DNA of 64,000 nt from Eulemur rufifrons. Its lineage: Eukaryota > Chordata > Mammalia > Primates > Lemuridae. The notes under the pieces are model-generated. The model was given only the letters and a program-made list of their open reading frames with translations. It made no database searches and was not told the DNA's origin. Below are positions 49,850 through 63,649 of the stretch, in pieces (within the stretch, counting starts at the first letter, position 1; every line of letters begins with the position of its first letter). A program made the translations under genes and the position numbers. The DNA lies in contig NC_090989.1 of the NCBI RefSeq assembly GCF_041146395.1, forward strand, positions 124,743,501 through 124,807,500, in the 5' to 3' direction.

Positions 49850-52800
49850 TGATAACTGAAGCCAAATACTTTCCTCTTTGTATTAAATAATATGGATAAT
49901 ATCGGAATCTACTGCATTTTCCTTTCTCTATATTTAAGCTATACTGAAAATAAACCAAAATGACTTAGCTACTTGCTCCAGGAAAAACTTGCTCATAAAA
50001 CACAAGACTGTGACTAACCAAATAACTTACTTATCAATATTAACCCCCTTGGTCAAGAAGACTTGCTTCAACTCATTCATCTCCCTGTGTCCATCAGTTC
50101 AAAGCTATTATGTATAAACTCTGTGAAACCCAACCAGTTCTCTGGCTTGCAAAACCTACCTAAAACTCACCCAGTCCAGGACCTGAACCCTGGAAATATC
50201 CTCCCTGACTTCCTTTCTGAGACACTACAAAGACTCCTTCAATGTGATATTTATCTCTACCGCAGTAAGTCAGATCAACAGATTTTTCTGATGGTCTTCT
50301 GGGAAGCTCAACAGTTGACAACACACTATAATCATGGCCTATTATTTCGTGTTACAGCACCACAAGAGGAAGATGAAGCCAACAATGTGTGGGTGGTTGG
50401 GGGCAGTAGAATCAAAAAAGGCTTAATGAGAGGGTGAATTGAGAGCTAGGTCTGAAAGAGCCTAAGTCCAACCCTGCAAGACTGTGGAGCCATGTCTCAT
50501 TAGGAAAAACTCTCCACCTCCAGCAACAATTGGAAGCAGAAAGCCATGTCTACACCTGACATCCATTTGTTTTGAATCCCTGAAATAACATTCCCTTCTC
50601 TTTCCTGGGAAATATTTATTCTACCTATATGAATCCAAAGACATATGACATTTTTTCTGGGTCCCGCCTCCCTAGCCACAGTTCTTTGTCTGAGAATGGC
50701 CCTTGACCCAAGTTTGGCCAGTCAGCCCCAGGAACCTGGGTTCAAAGAGGCTGAGTCTCTGTTCCTCAGCAGATAATTGTGAGTCTAAAAGCTGATAGAA
50801 GCCACATTCTAATCATTGTGAAAGAAGTTTGTCTAAGGATTAGAGTTGACATTGCAGAGAAGAGATGGAGAGCTTGGGGAGGGGGGGGATTAAAATCTTA
50901 AGTTCTAGTCTTAAGACTTTGTCCTTCCCACAGGTGTGCACACTAGTGAGGAAATAGTCCTTCTTGGCCTCAATTAGTTGTGTTTCACTTAACAAAAGAA
51001 GCCTGGCTGACATGATCACTATTCACCCACTTAATCTTGGTTGCATTTGACTACTGAAACCGTATCTTACTCATTTAGGTACCTCAGAACCATCCTGAAG
51101 TAACTTAAAAATAAAAGAACAGCACAGTAGGAAAAATAAACAGTAATATTCTTTGTCTCCCTTTGAAATAAAGAGCTAACCCTAGAAAACTTCAGAATAT
51201 CTCATATCCCACTCAGTGAATGGAGCCACATACTTAAGTACACATCACATACAAAGTTCAATAACCACTGCTAAGCAGGTAAGCAAGTTCTCAGAAGGTC
51301 AAGTCACCAAGAAGGGCTTTCAGGGGTAGTTCAATTCCAGAAAAAAAGTGCAATCCCCCAAGCAAATGTTGTTGGGATACTAAAATGGATAATGTAAGAA
51401 ATGGTTAAAGCCAATTCACTGGTACAAGTTAAATCTTAGAGGACCTGCTGTATCCTGATGGATTCTGGACCTCAGTTTTCCTGCTTTCATTTTATTAGGT
51501 GAGTGGAGGGAACAGGCTCAAGATCATATTTTCCAAAATCGATTGTGTCTCAAGCCCTCTAAAAAGCCTCAGGGTTTTAAAAAATAGAGGGTTTTAAAAA
51601 ATACACACATATAAACCCCACCTAAGGCCTATTAAAGCATAGTCATTGGGGAATAGTGCCAGAAATTTGGATATTTTAAGGCTCCATGGTTGATTCTTTT
51701 GACCAGCCAGAGTTTAGCACCCCCAGTCCAAAGAATTGATTACACCATCAAATGCACAAAACCCTGGTTAAAAAACCATCATGCCCATTCATTTTGCCCT
51801 TGTTATGAGTATGGTTTTCCATTGAAATGTCTTCCATTATGTGAATCCTGTAACTGCTACTCTACCTTTAAAAATATTCTGAGTTTTATTATTATAAGGG
51901 TCTATATATAAGCAAGTATAGGTTTTAAAGAAATGCCAAATGCTCTGGGTCCTTTTCTGCTTATTTTTCTTTGTCCTCTTGGGAAAATTATTCCCTGTCT
52001 GATTATTGAGTAACCAAGATCTATGTTTACATATCTGAATTCTTATTCATTTCTGAGCCACCAAACATCTGTCAAGCATAAGCATGATAATCCTCTAAAC
52101 ACGTCCCTTGAGGATATTAAGTAATGAGAAGTTTCAAGTCCTCAATGTTAACTCTATTGTATACACCTAATTACCAAGTCATACGTTGGCAGGATGTCCT
52201 GAATTGGTGCTCACTGTAATTATTCCAGCTGTGTACACCTGAAATTTCTGTGCCGTGCTGCACTCATTCGCTAAAAGGAAAAGTGAGTGAGACAAGAAAC
52301 AATTAGAAGGAGAAACGTGTGTAAGTTGATGGATCTTGGTGCTTTGGGCATCACTTAAGTTTGCAAGATGTCTTCAGTGGATAATTAGGACTTTTTGTTG
52401 TTGCTGTTCTTGTTAGAAAAGATTTTAGAAAAGGATTCCAAATGCTTCCCAAATCAAAATTTGTAGAAAATATTAACACAAATTTCACACCATCTGAAAT
52501 TTCTATGACTGTAACCCACTTCCCCATCCAAGAAGCTTGGGTGAGAATTTATAAAAATGAAGAACATTTTGACAGTCAAGGTTCAGATTTTACATTCCAA
52601 GCAGGTGAAATCCTTTTTTTTTTTTCAGTTTGATTTTCAACAGCCCAGGGAGACAATTCGGAAGCACTCTTTTACACTACTGACTGAAGAGTAGAATTCT
52701 CCTCTGGTCAGAGACATCTTCACCACTTCCACCCTCACTAAACCAAGGGGGTTTGTGTAAAGAAAGTGACACCTGATTCTGCTTATAAGTGACCACATTG

Positions 52801-53540
52801 TAAGGAACTCAAGAGTAGAGCTGATAATCTTTTCAGAGGAAAACACATATTAGAAAGCATGGATTCATCATGTTCTTGTGAGGTTCAATAATAAGGTAAT
52901 TTATTTGCCTTCTTGCCATATGGTGCCTTGAGTTTTTGAAATCTGATTTCTAACAAGTAAAATAATAAAATAAGTCAATTTCATGAATCAAGACAAATAA
53001 CAGTTTTATTTAAGCTCTATAAACTGAAAAAAAACAAGATATCATTTTATGGACACTTGAAAAAGCTCCATTGCCCCTCAGTTTTCCCCTGAGTGGTGTC
53101 AGAAACTTTAGTGACTGTGACTCCTATAAATGAATGTCTTGAATGTTATTCAATATCTTAAGGCTTTGTTGATTGAGTCCTCTGAGCAATGCTATTTAAC
53201 TTCAAAGAGACTTCATTGCTATCTGACAAGCTTTTTCATTATTCCATTTTGATTCTGCTGAATTTACAACATCTATTTCAAACTTTTCTGCACTAATCTC
53301 TTAACTTCCACATGCTCTTTGTCAACTTCTCAATAAATGATAGTGGAAAATATTCACTTCCTATTCAAAAATGTATTGCTGCTCTTCTTCACTAGCAGTG
53401 TTCAAGTTTTGTTCAAGTATGTACTCTCTCTGTGTGGCATTGTACTTATGGAAATTGACCCTATTCCCAGCTCAATTTAAACCAAGTAGTTACGGTAGCG
53501 CTATTCCTGACAGTGGGCATGTGAAATTCTTCTAATCATT
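49850..53540. other. Intergenic sequence, mostly unique
   Basis: No exon or clear young transposon. About 50560-50880 looks like an aged repeat (gttcctcagcagataattgt; tttggccagtcagccccagg) of unknown family, similar in style to one at about 40050-40290. A G run lies near 50881. The 124-codon frame at 50063-50437 has no recognised product. Confidence 0.45.
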
Positions 53541-53544
53541 TACA

Positions 53545-53945
53545 CACAAGGGAAGATATAAACATTCTCGCTCCCCCTACTCTCTTTTACATACTGTAGT
53601 AAGAACACTTGACATGAGCTCTACACTCCTAAATTTTTAAGTGCACGATATGATATCATTAACTATAGGCACATGTTGTACAGCAGGTCTCTAGAATTTA
53701 TTCATTTTCCATAAATGAAAACTTATACTCACTGAACAGCAATTCTCCATTTCCCCCCACCTCCCAACGAGCCCCTGGACACCACCATTCTATGAATACT
53801 CTCTGTTTCTATAAGTTGGACTATTTTAGATACCCCATATAGGTAGAATCATGCAGTATTTGCCCTTCTGTGACTGAGTTATTTCATTTAGCATAATGTC
53901 CTCCAGTGTCCTCCAGGTTCATCCATGTTGCAGGATTTCATTCTT
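53545..53945 (-). mobile_element. Old L1 3' part, antisense
   Basis: The reversed L1 blocks acatgttgtacagcaggtct, ggacaccaccattctatgaa and ttcatttagcataatgtcct are present. An Alu follows directly. Confidence 0.7.
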
Positions 53946-54222
53946 TTTTTTTCTTTCTTTTTATTTTATTTTATTTATTTATTTTTTGAGACAGGGTCTC
54001 ACTCTGTTGCCCAGACTAGAGTACAGTGGTGCAATCATAGCTCACTGCAACCTCAACTGTTGGGCTCTAGTGATTCTCCTGCCGTGGTCTCATGAGTAGC
54101 TGGGACTACAAGCACACACAACCATGCCTGGCTAATTTTTTAAATTTTTTATAAAAACAGGGTCTTGCTATGTTGCCCAGACTGGTTTAGAACTACTGGG
54201 ATCAACTGATCCTTCTGGGAGC
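53943..54222 (-). mobile_element. Alu, antisense, old and 5'-truncated
   Basis: A T-rich tail region is followed by gagacagggtctcactctgt and the reversed left arm to about gatcaactgatccttctggg, where the Alu 5' end is missing. Confidence 0.8.
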
Positions 54223-55029
54223 AAAAACCCATTTCAGAAACCCAGAATTTGGGGGATTCATGGCTGGCTTATTCAGCGAATGAGAAAGTAACCCTTAGGC
54301 TGAAGCATATAAAAAGAATCACTTAATGAGATTGTTTAGTAGAAACCTACCTGCTCTCAAAAGGAGCCAACATGGGAAGCTATCTGTTTCTGTTTCTTCT
54401 CTGGGTGAAAAAAAAATTATAAAATAACCATAGACTTTCTGAGAAATGATAACTATAGGCTTGCTCTGATATGGGTCTGAGATTCAAATTTATATTACCT
54501 CTGCTTAGGTAATCGCCAGACCTACAAGTTAAATTAAAGTAGTTCCAATTTGGTAATACCATCTGATACTCTGCAGAAGCAAATGCAAATTCTTTCTGGA
54601 GATAAACATTCTCAGTCTAGGTCCATCAAGCATTCACAGACTAAAGTCATTCAAATGTAAATTCATAAACAAAATATACCAAATAAATGAGGTGCCATAA
54701 GCAGTGGTCAGCATACATAACAAAAAAAAAAAAAAACACCAACAGACTTTGGACATTAGAATTATGAGTTAGAGAACACAAAATAAACTGTATGAAATAT
54801 TTAAAGGAATTATAATTGATTAGGCAGATTTTAAAAAGAACCAAATAGAACTTCCGGGAAAATTAGTTAATGTCGTGGCACGTGCCAGAAGTATTTTTTA
54901 ATTTCATTGTTGCTGTCATCTTTCACGTCTCTTAACACTCCCAGCTCCTTAGTTCTCTGTGCCATATTCATAATTCCTTCATTTGTTTTTTTCCAATTCA
55001 CCAAGTGTGTATTCAATTATGTCCAAACT

Positions 55030-55525
55030 GCTTTGTAATCCCTTCATTATGCTTTTTCTTTTAATTCTATCAGTTTTTATATATGTATTTTGAGGTTCTG
55101 TTATTAGAAACACATATATTTATAGTCATTATGTCTTCCTGATAAATTATACCTTTTATTATTATAAAATAGCCCTGTTTCTCTCTAGTAATATTCTTGT
55201 CTTGAATTCCATTCTGTGTGATATTTAAAATAGCCGTTTCATTCTTCTTATGCTTATAGTTTGCATGTATCTCTTTTATTCCATCCATTGATTTTCAACC
55301 TAATTGTATCATTATATTCAAAGTGTCTCTCTAGGCAGCATGTAGTGGTGTCTTGCTTTTTTATCCATTCTTTTAATATCTACCTTTTAAATGGAATGGT
55401 TATGCTATTAATATTTAATGTCATTATTAATGTGTTTGGATTTTGGTCTACCAGTTTATTCTCTTTTATTATTTGAATATATTTAGTATATTGTTTTAAT
55501 CTATCTGTTGGCTTTTGGCTGTATT
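55030..55525 (-). mobile_element. L1 ORF2 fragment, antisense
   Basis: Reversed ORF2 sequence is recognisable in ctttgtaatcccttcattat, tagccctgtttctctctagt and gcatgtagtggtgtcttgct. Confidence 0.65.
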
Positions 55526-55726
55526 TCTTTGTATTTTTCTATGATTACAATATACAGACCTAACCTGGCCTCTGGGATTCTCCTCCATACTACCTGGCTC
55601 ACAGAGCCTACTTTTTCTTGTTCCTCTGGCCAGAAAGACAAGGTTTCTATGAGAGATTTAGCCACCCATGCCACTGTTCCCAACTTGCCTTTCCATAAAA
55701 GGGGGCCCACCCTTGAGACAAAGTCT

Positions 55727-55727
<1 letters not shown>

Positions 55728-55759
<32 letters not shown>

Positions 55760-56075
55760 TTGAGACAGAGTCTCACTTTGTTGCCCAGGCTATAGTGAGT
55801 GCCGTGGCGTCAGCTTAGCTCACAGCAACCTCAGACTCCTCGGCTTGAGCGATCCTACTGCCTCAGCCTCCCGAGTAGCTGGGACTACAGGCATGCGCCA
55901 CCATGCCCGGCTAATTTTTTCTATATAGATTTTTAGTTGTCCATATAATGTCTTTCTATTTTTAGTAGAGACGGGGTCTCGCTCAGGCTGGTCTCGAACT
56001 CCTGACCTTGAGCGATCCACCCACCTCGGCCTCCCAGAGTGCTAGGATTACAGGCGTGAGCCACCGCGCCCGGCC
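55728..56075 (-). mobile_element. Lemur-type Alu, antisense, with target-site duplication
   Basis: A T tail from 55728 is followed by a full dimeric Alu in reverse, ending gtgagccaccgcgcccggcc. The duplication gagacaaagtctt is at 55715-55727 and 56076-56088, perfect. Confidence 0.93.
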
Positions 56076-57471
56076 GAGACAAAGTCTTAAGAGAAGAATT
56101 TTCTTAAAGGGTAAATTCAACACCATGTGGCTACTTCAAGTTTTGACTCCTTTCTACTCTAAAACCTGCCTCCTTTTGTTTACCTTTCAGATCTCAGGGA
56201 GCTGTTTTTTTATTTTGTCCAGATTGTTTCTTTGTAATCAGTGAGAGGAATGGCCTATGGAAGGTTTATGTAACCAAAGCAGAACCAGAATTCTTTCTTT
56301 AGTTTTTTATTTTTTCAAGGGATAAGAATATCCCAATGAGACTTTAAAAAAAAAAAAAAAAAAAAGGAAGAGTAATTATTACTTTTCTGAGTTCTGGCAT
56401 ATCTCAGGGTGTCTCTCTTTAATTTTTGAACACCTATAACATTTGACAAAGTATAGAATTGTTGGATCATTTTGGTTAATGAGTACAAAAAATACATACT
56501 CAGATGTTCTCTTGATCTGATAATTGGAGATCTCTAATTCTGAGTCAGATGTTTATAGCTTTTGTTTCAGTGAACATTATGTGAAACATTAAATACTAAG
56601 TGAGCACTGCTCCCAAAACTCTTCCTGACTCTGTAATTGATTGGTGGGTTTCTTCAAAGACAAAGAATCCTAGGACACAATGAACATATGCTCATTTTCT
56701 CCCCTGCCATGCTTGGTGCTGAGAGTATTAATCTCTGAGTGAATATATTAATACAAAGAAAGGTGTTAGTGGGCAAGGGTAGGCAGGAGTCTGGTTGTTG
56801 GGGTGAGGTTCACTGTTGTTCTGCAGTGAACCCCTGCATCCCAGATTTAAAAGTGAGGTCACTCAAAGCCTTCCTCAATTCTTTGAGTGTCTCCAAACTG
56901 TTTATTTTCAGAAGGTGGATAAGGAGATGGATGATCTAAAATGATACTCCTTGATCCATCCTAAAATGATGTGTTCAGGACAAATTCCACTCCAACTCTG
57001 GCATCTCTTATTTTCATTTTCCAGTGTGCTTGCCAGTTTTTATCTTTTTTTCTATTTTTTAAGGCTATTTTAATGAAAAGTTGAGACGAGATATATCAGG
57101 TCTGGCTGGCTAGTCTGTCACCACAGCAAACCAGAGCCCTTTCTAATTGTCTCCTGAACGCACTGCTTATTTGGTATGATTATGTTAATGACTATGTCAT
57201 TGGTAAAAATCAAGGTGTCAGTGTGACAATTTTCCTAACTCAAAGAATCTTCTGCCCTGAGGCTGGGTAAAAGTTCTAATTCTCTGGAGTAGCTGATACT
57301 CAGGGACAAAAGTGTTTTCTGTGAATAATTTGTCATTTGTGAAGAGCTTCTGTCTTCAGGATTTCTACTTTCTTCTTCCCTGATAGCTCTATTGGCTCTC
57401 CCTGGAAAGAGAGACAGACAAATTGTGAGGTTGATTTTCTAATGTTTTATTGGTTTTTGTACTTCCTCTTT

Positions 57472-57815
57472 TTTTTTTTTTTTTTTTTTTTTTGAGACAG
57501 AGTCTCACTTTGTTGCCCAGGCTGGAGTGAATGCCGTGGCGTCAGCCTAGCTCACAGCAACCTCAAACTCCTGAGCTCAAGAGATCCTCCTGTCTCAGCC
57601 TCCCGAGTAGTTGGGACTACAGGCATGCACCACCATGCCCGGCTAATTTTTTCTATATATATTTTTTTAGCTGTCCATATAATTTCTTTCTATTTTTAGT
57701 AGAGATGGGGTCTCGCTCTTGCTCAGGCTGGTCTCGAACTCCTGAGCTCAAACGATCCTTCCACCTCGGCCTCCCAAAGTGCTAGGATTACAGGTGTGAG
57801 CCACCGTGCCCAGCC
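57472..57815 (-). mobile_element. Lemur-type Alu, antisense, with target-site duplication
   Basis: A T tail at 57472-57493 precedes the complete reversed element, ending gtgagccaccgtgcccagcc. The flank tgtacttcctcttttt occurs on both sides. Confidence 0.92.
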
Positions 57816-58184
57816 TGTACTTCCTCTTTTTGAACAGCTCATTTATATCCTTTGTTCATTTTTCTATTGATATATTGGTCATTTGAATATTGCTTTCTTA
57901 GAGGATTTTGATTGCAATTTAACTTTCAAATGTTTCTTTCTGAATAATGTGATTTCCTTATTTTAAGACATTTATAAAATCAGGAGGAAACACAAAAAAT
58001 AATATGAGACATCCATCTGGTCCTAAAAACTGTTAATATTTGGTTGGATTTGCCTTACAATCTTCTTTGTGCTGTTTTTTGAAATGTAATTTTTTATATT
58101 ATGAAATTGATCAATATTTTCCTTTTTAATTTTTCCTTTAGTGTAATGCTTTTAAATATTCACCTATGTTTAAACGTATTTCTT

Positions 58185-58541
58185 TTTCTTTTATTTTTAT
58201 TTATTTATTTATTTATTTTTTTGAGACAGAGTCTCGCTCTTTTGCCCTGGCTAGAGTGCCGTGGCGTCAGCCTAGCTCACAGAAACCTCAAACTCCTGGG
58301 CTTAAGCAATCCTTCTGCCGCAGCCTCCAGAGCAAGTAGGTGGGCTACAGGCATGTGCCACCATGCCCGGCTAATTTTTTCTGTATATTTTTAGTTGTCC
58401 AGATAATTTCTTGCTATTTTTTAGTAGAGACGGGGTCTCGCTCTTGCTCAGGCTGGTCTCGAACTACTGACCTCGAGCAATCCTCTTGCCTCGGCCTCCT
58501 AGAGTGCTAGGATTACAGGCGTGAGCCACCGTGCCCGGCCC
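58185..58541 (-). mobile_element. Lemur-type Alu, antisense
   Basis: The element runs from a ttta-repeat tail to gtgagccaccgtgcccggcc. Flanks resembling tatttctttt on both sides suggest a duplication, but the T-rich tail blurs it. Confidence 0.88.
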
Positions 58542-58559
58542 TACATATTTCTTTTATGT

Positions 58560-59440
58560 GCTTATATTTTTATTTTGTTAATATTGTAAGACCATTTAAA
58601 TACTAATTTATATAGAATACTTTGGTGCATGGAGAAATGTTCAAGCTCTGACTTAAATTTTTCCAAATATTTCACCAGTCCACTCAATATTGTTTATTAA
58701 ACAATTCTGCCTTCCCCATTGACCTGGAAATACATACTAAATTCCTATATATTCTTTGATCTCTTCCTGGAAATTCTTTACAATTACTGAATAATCGATT
58801 GTTTTATTTAGTGCATATTTTCAGTATATTTTAATGACTACCATTTCTATGCCCTGCTGGTGGATCTTCCTTTCAATATTTTATTTTCTTTTACAAATTA
58901 TTTATTCTTTCAGAGGAAAAAATAGAATTATTTTACCAAGGTCAAAATAAAAAATTCTTTGATATTTTATTTGCTATTTCTTTGGATTTATAAGTGAATT
59001 TAGTGATAATTGGCATCTTTACAATTTAGTTACTCATATTCAGGAATATGTTATATTTCTTTATTTAGTAGGTGGTGTCAAAAATTTTCTTATGTGATTG
59101 TAGCAATTGACACTTCCATTAGCAGTATATGAGTGTTTCAATCATTACATACCATTGCCAACTCTTTGTATTGCTGCTGTCTTTTTCATTTTAACTGTGT
59201 TAGTGACTATGTAGTAGTATTGAATTATGGTTTTATTTACATTTCTTTGATCACTAAAGAAACTGTGCACCATTTCATGTATTTACTTGCCATTTGGATG
59301 TCCATTTTTGTGAAGTACCATTCAAATCTTCCTCTATTTTTTTTCTATTAGATTGCTTGACTTTTCTTATTGATTTTTATAAATAATTTGTATACTCTGG
59401 ATTTGAGTCCTTCATCAGATACATGTATTCAACTTTGTAT
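58560..59440 (-). mobile_element. Degraded antisense L1
   Basis: From about 59.09 kb reversed L1M sequence is clear (cacttccattagcagtatat, tggatttgagtccttcatca). The part from 58.56 to 59.09 kb is AT-rich and only probably the same element. Confidence 0.5.
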
Positions 59441-60816
59441 GGTAGGTTTAAGGCAGGGCAATTAGGCAAGTTTTTTTAAAAAAGCATTCAGATTGGAAAA
59501 GAAGAAGGAAAACCATATATATTTGCAGACGATATGATCTTATGTAGAGAAAATTGTAAGGAATCCATGAAAAAAATTATCAGATAATAAATGAATTCAG
59601 CAAGCCTGCAGGATCAAAGATAGATTAGTTATTTCAATGGATCGATATAAAAAAATCAATTGTATATTTATATATTAGCAATACATAATGAAAAGAGAGC
59701 CCATGTTCATCAATTGGATGAGCTAATATTATTAAAATGGCAATACCCCCCAAATTGATCTATAGTTTTAACACAATCACCATCAAAATTCTAGCTGGCC
59801 TCTCTGCAGAAATTGATGACCTGATCCTATAAGTCATATGAAAAGTCCAGAGACCTAAAATAACAAAAAAAACCTTGAGAAAGAACAAAGCTAAAGAGCT
59901 TATACTTCCTGATTTCAAAACCTGCTATAAAGCTACAATATCAAGACTGTGTGGTGCTGGCATAAGGAAAGATGTAAATCAGTTCAATAGCATTGAGAAT
60001 CCAGAAATAAACCCTCAAATTTATGGTCAATTTGTTTTCAACAAGAGTGCCAAGGCAATTCAATAGAGAAAGGATACTATTTTCAGCAAATGGTGCTGGG
60101 ACAACTGGATATCCACATCAAAAATTAAAACTGGACCCTTACCTCACACTATGTGCAAAAAATTTACTCAAAATGGGTCACAGGCCTAAATGTAAGAGCT
60201 AAAACTATAAAGCTCTTAGAAGTAAATATAGGTCTAAATCTTCATTGACTTGGACTAGGCATATTTCTTAGACATAACATCAAAAGTATACACAACAAAA
60301 GAAAAAAATAGACAAATTGGACTTTATAAAAATTTAAAACTTTTGTGCTGCTAAAGACACCATCAGAAAAGTGAAAAGATACCTACAGAATAGGAGAAAA
60401 TATGTGCAAATCATATTTCTGATAAAATATATAACTCTTACAACTCCATAATAAAACTTTAACCCAATTAAAAATGGGCAAAGGATTTGAATAAACATTT
60501 CTCCAAAGAAGATATACAAATGGCCAGTGAGTATATATAAAGAAGATCAATATTTTTAGCCAACAGGTAAATACACATCAAAACCACAATGAAATATACA
60601 ACTATGTTATGCCCATAATAATTAAAAATAAATTAAAAAAAAACCACAATGAGATACCACTTTACACCCACTAGAACATGAAGAAGTCAGATGATGACAA
60701 GTGTTGGTGAGACAACAGAGAAACTGGAACCCTTGTAAACTGCCAGTGGAATTATTTGAGGGCACAGCTCCTTTGGAAAATAGTCTGGCAGTTCCTCAAA
60801 AGGTTAAACCTAGAGT

Positions 60817-61197
60817 ATATTAGTTTGCTAGGGCTTCCATAACAAAATACCACAGACTAAGTGGCATAAACAATAGAAATGTATTTTCTCAAAGTCTGGA
60901 GGCTGAAGTCTGAGATCAAGGTGTCAGCAGGGTTGGTTTCTTTTGGGGCCTCTCTCCTTGGCTTGCAGATGGCCATCTCTCCCTGCATTTGCATATAGCC
61001 TTCTCTGTATGTCTATTGTTCTAATCTCCTTTTGTATAAGGACACCAGTCATGCTGGATTAGAAGCCACCCTAGTGACCTCATTTATCTTAATTACCTCT
61101 TTAAAGACCCTATTTCGAAATACAGTCACATTCTGAGGTAAAAGGGGCTAGGACTCCAACATATGAATTCTGGAGAGGACACAGTTTAGTACATTAC
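60817..61197 (-). mobile_element. MaLR (MLT1-like) solo LTR, nested in L1
   Basis: The left end is tagtttgctagggcttccat and the right end gacacagtttagtacattac, a reversed MLT1-type LTR. The 5-base duplication agagt is at 60812-60816 and 61198-61202. Confidence 0.75.
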
Positions 61198-61233
61198 AGA
61201 GTTTCCTTATGACCCAGCAATTCCATTCCTAGG

Positions 61234-61599
61234 TGTCTCAGTCTGTTCAATGTGCTATAACAAAACACCATAAAGTGGGTGACGTATAAGCAACAGAAAT
61301 TTAGTTTCCCACAGTTTTGGACGTTCTTTGAAGTCTAAGATCAGGTGTCAGCACATTCGGTGTCTAGTGAGGACCCACTTTCTGGTTCATAGATGGAGAT
61401 TTCTCACTGCATCCTCACCTGGTGGAGGAGGCAGGCAGCACTCTGGCACCTCTTTTATAAGGGCACTAATCCCATTGATGAGGGCTCCCCTCTCATGACA
61501 TAATCAGCTCCCAAAGGCCACACCTCCTAGTACCATCACCTTGATGATTAGATTCCAACATATGAATTTGGGGAGGACACACATATTTAGACCATAGCA
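61234..61599 (-). mobile_element. MaLR (MST/MLT1-like) solo LTR, nested in L1
   Basis: The element begins tgtctcagtctgttcaatgt and ends atttagaccatagca, giving TG...CA ends. The 5-base duplication ctagg is at 61229-61233 and 61600-61604, so removing it restores the L1 text. Confidence 0.82.
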
Positions 61600-62759
61600 C
61601 TAGGTATCTATCCAAGAAAATTAAACACATATGTCCACACAAAAATTTTCATGAATGATCATAGCAACATTGTTCATAATAGCCAAAAAGTGGAAATAGC
61701 ACATATGTCCATCAACTGAGAAATGGACAAATAAAATATATTATATTCACCCAAAGGAATACTATTTAGCAGTAAAAAGTAATAAAACACTAATACATAT
61801 TCCAACTTGGATGAATCTTGAAAACATTATTCTAAGTGAAAGAAGCTATTCACAAAACGCCACATTGTATGACACCATTTGTATGAAATCTATGGAATCA
61901 GAAAGTGGATTAATGGTTGCCTAAGGCAGAAGGGTGGGAAGGTTGGAAGGGAATGGGGAGTGACTGCTAATGGGTACAGGGTTTTTTTGTGGGGTGATGA
62001 AAATATTCTAAAATTGATTGTGGTGATGGTTGCACAACTGTGAATATACTAAAAACCATTAAATTGTACACTTTAAATAGCCGAATTATATGTTATGCAA
62101 ATTATATCTCAGTAAAGCCACTTCTTGGAAATAGAAATGCTATCATGATACTTAACACATAAATAAAACCATTGAATATTAATATAATCCAAAAAGAATC
62201 TACTGAACTATGTGCTCCGCTAAAACAAGTGAAGAAACCAACAAATACCCATGGAATCCAGGAAACAGACTCTAACATAAAATAGAGCCAAAGAGATTCC
62301 CCACCTGATGAATATGGGAAAGAGCTAACCAGCAAGAGCAGCCAGTCCTGAGTGGAGCAGCAGGGCTCCAGGGGAGGTGTGGCAAAGAGACAAAATTGGT
62401 AAATAACTAAAGTATTTGAATAGATTGAGAGGAACATTACACTTCTCACAGAATTTGGCAATGAAATAGTGATGAATATATAAATGACTATTAAAGAAAA
62501 CAAAACATAGAAATGACTAGTGACTATTACTCCCAAGAAAACAATAAGTTGTATACAATGTATAAAACGTGGCTCTGACAGGAACAATATTTGCAGAGTC
62601 ATAGTAACATAGACACTAAACAGTGATCTCATTTAAATAGATATAATTATTTGGAGGATGATAAGGGAAATGGATATGTGGTTTAGAAAACCTATAAAGA
62701 ATATCTAAAACTGAAAAGGCAAGAAAGAGATGCATAAGAATATTATACAAAAAAGAAAG

Positions 62760-63400
62760 AGTTGAGTGTGGTTGTCTATAGAGAGAGTTGGGGCTCAGAA
62801 AACCGTTCCCTAAAATGAAGGCCTCGGAAGCAAAAGGTTTTTTCTAACCTTTTCCTGTCCTCGTGTCTCTCAGTGCTATTCTCCCCTGAGGCTAGTCATA
62901 GAAACTAGAATCCCTCTTCCCAAGGCAGTTCAAAAGCCAGAACCCCTTTATCCCTAAAAGCCAGCCGTAAAACCTAACATTTTTCTGTGTAAAAACTGGC
63001 CATGAAGAAATTACCTGACCTACCTTGTTTGACTGTAGGTCATAGGACCCCCATTCCCGTGAGGGCCCTGCCCCACACCCAGGAGGAAGGAATTCATGCT
63101 CAGAGAGGCCATGAAGAATCTAGACAGACAGGCCTTGGTGGGTTTCCCCACTCAGTCGATTAACACTAGATCATACCCTTTTTGTCCAGTCATATTTCTA
63201 CATGGCTGTCCATAATTTGTTGAAGCTAAACATAAAAATGGACAATTTCTCCTCTATCTTTGAGTCTTCATTCTGAAGGCTCTCATGTATGTGTTAAATA
63301 CAATTTGTATTCCTTTTCCCTTATTAATCAATTTGCCTCATGTCAGTGATTTTTCAGTGAACCTTTAGGGGGCCAAGAAACTTGGTCCCTATAAGAGCAA
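62760..63400 (+). mobile_element. Endogenous-retrovirus-type solo LTR (ERV1-like)
   Basis: The stretch contains gttggggctcagaaaaccgt near its left end and, at the right, cttcattctgaaggctctca, then caatttgtattccttttccc and gccaagaaacttggtccct. This resembles the R/U5 end of mammalian ERV1 LTRs. No internal viral gene is next to it. Family not named; borders are approximate. Confidence 0.5.
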
Positions 63401-63649
63401 GGACTGAAGAGGCAAGAAGCAAGAAAATTCTCTCTTTTAGAGTAAGCTTGGTAGAACCAATTGACTTTTCAATCGATGTATATGGAAACCTTATTAAAAA
63501 TTAAAGTTAAATTTTAAACAGAAGAAGAAAAATACTGTGTGGCAGATTTCCATTTTCATCAATATCCTGTACTATTTATAGTGGAGGGGAAAAAAAACTC
63601 TCTTACTAAAAAACAACTAGAAATGTTAGGTGGAATACACTAACATTCT

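Larger units (their letters stand above)
59445..62115 (+). mobile_element. Old L1 (L1M-type) ORF2 to 3' end, with two nested LTRs
   Basis: The sequence includes a reverse-transcriptase block (atttgcagacgatatgatct, reading FADDMI) at about 59523-59542, caaaacctgctataaagcta and atggtgctgggacaactgga. It continues after the two LTR insertions with ttcataatagccaaaaagtg and ends near catatgcaaattatatctca-type sequence. The reading frame is broken. Confidence 0.8.

Noticed and set aside
62102..62632. A 176-codon minus-strand open frame with a hydrophobic product
   Set aside because: It is the reverse of A-rich sequence, which gives Phe, Ile, Leu and Ser by composition. It begins in the tail of an old L1 and shows no known family.
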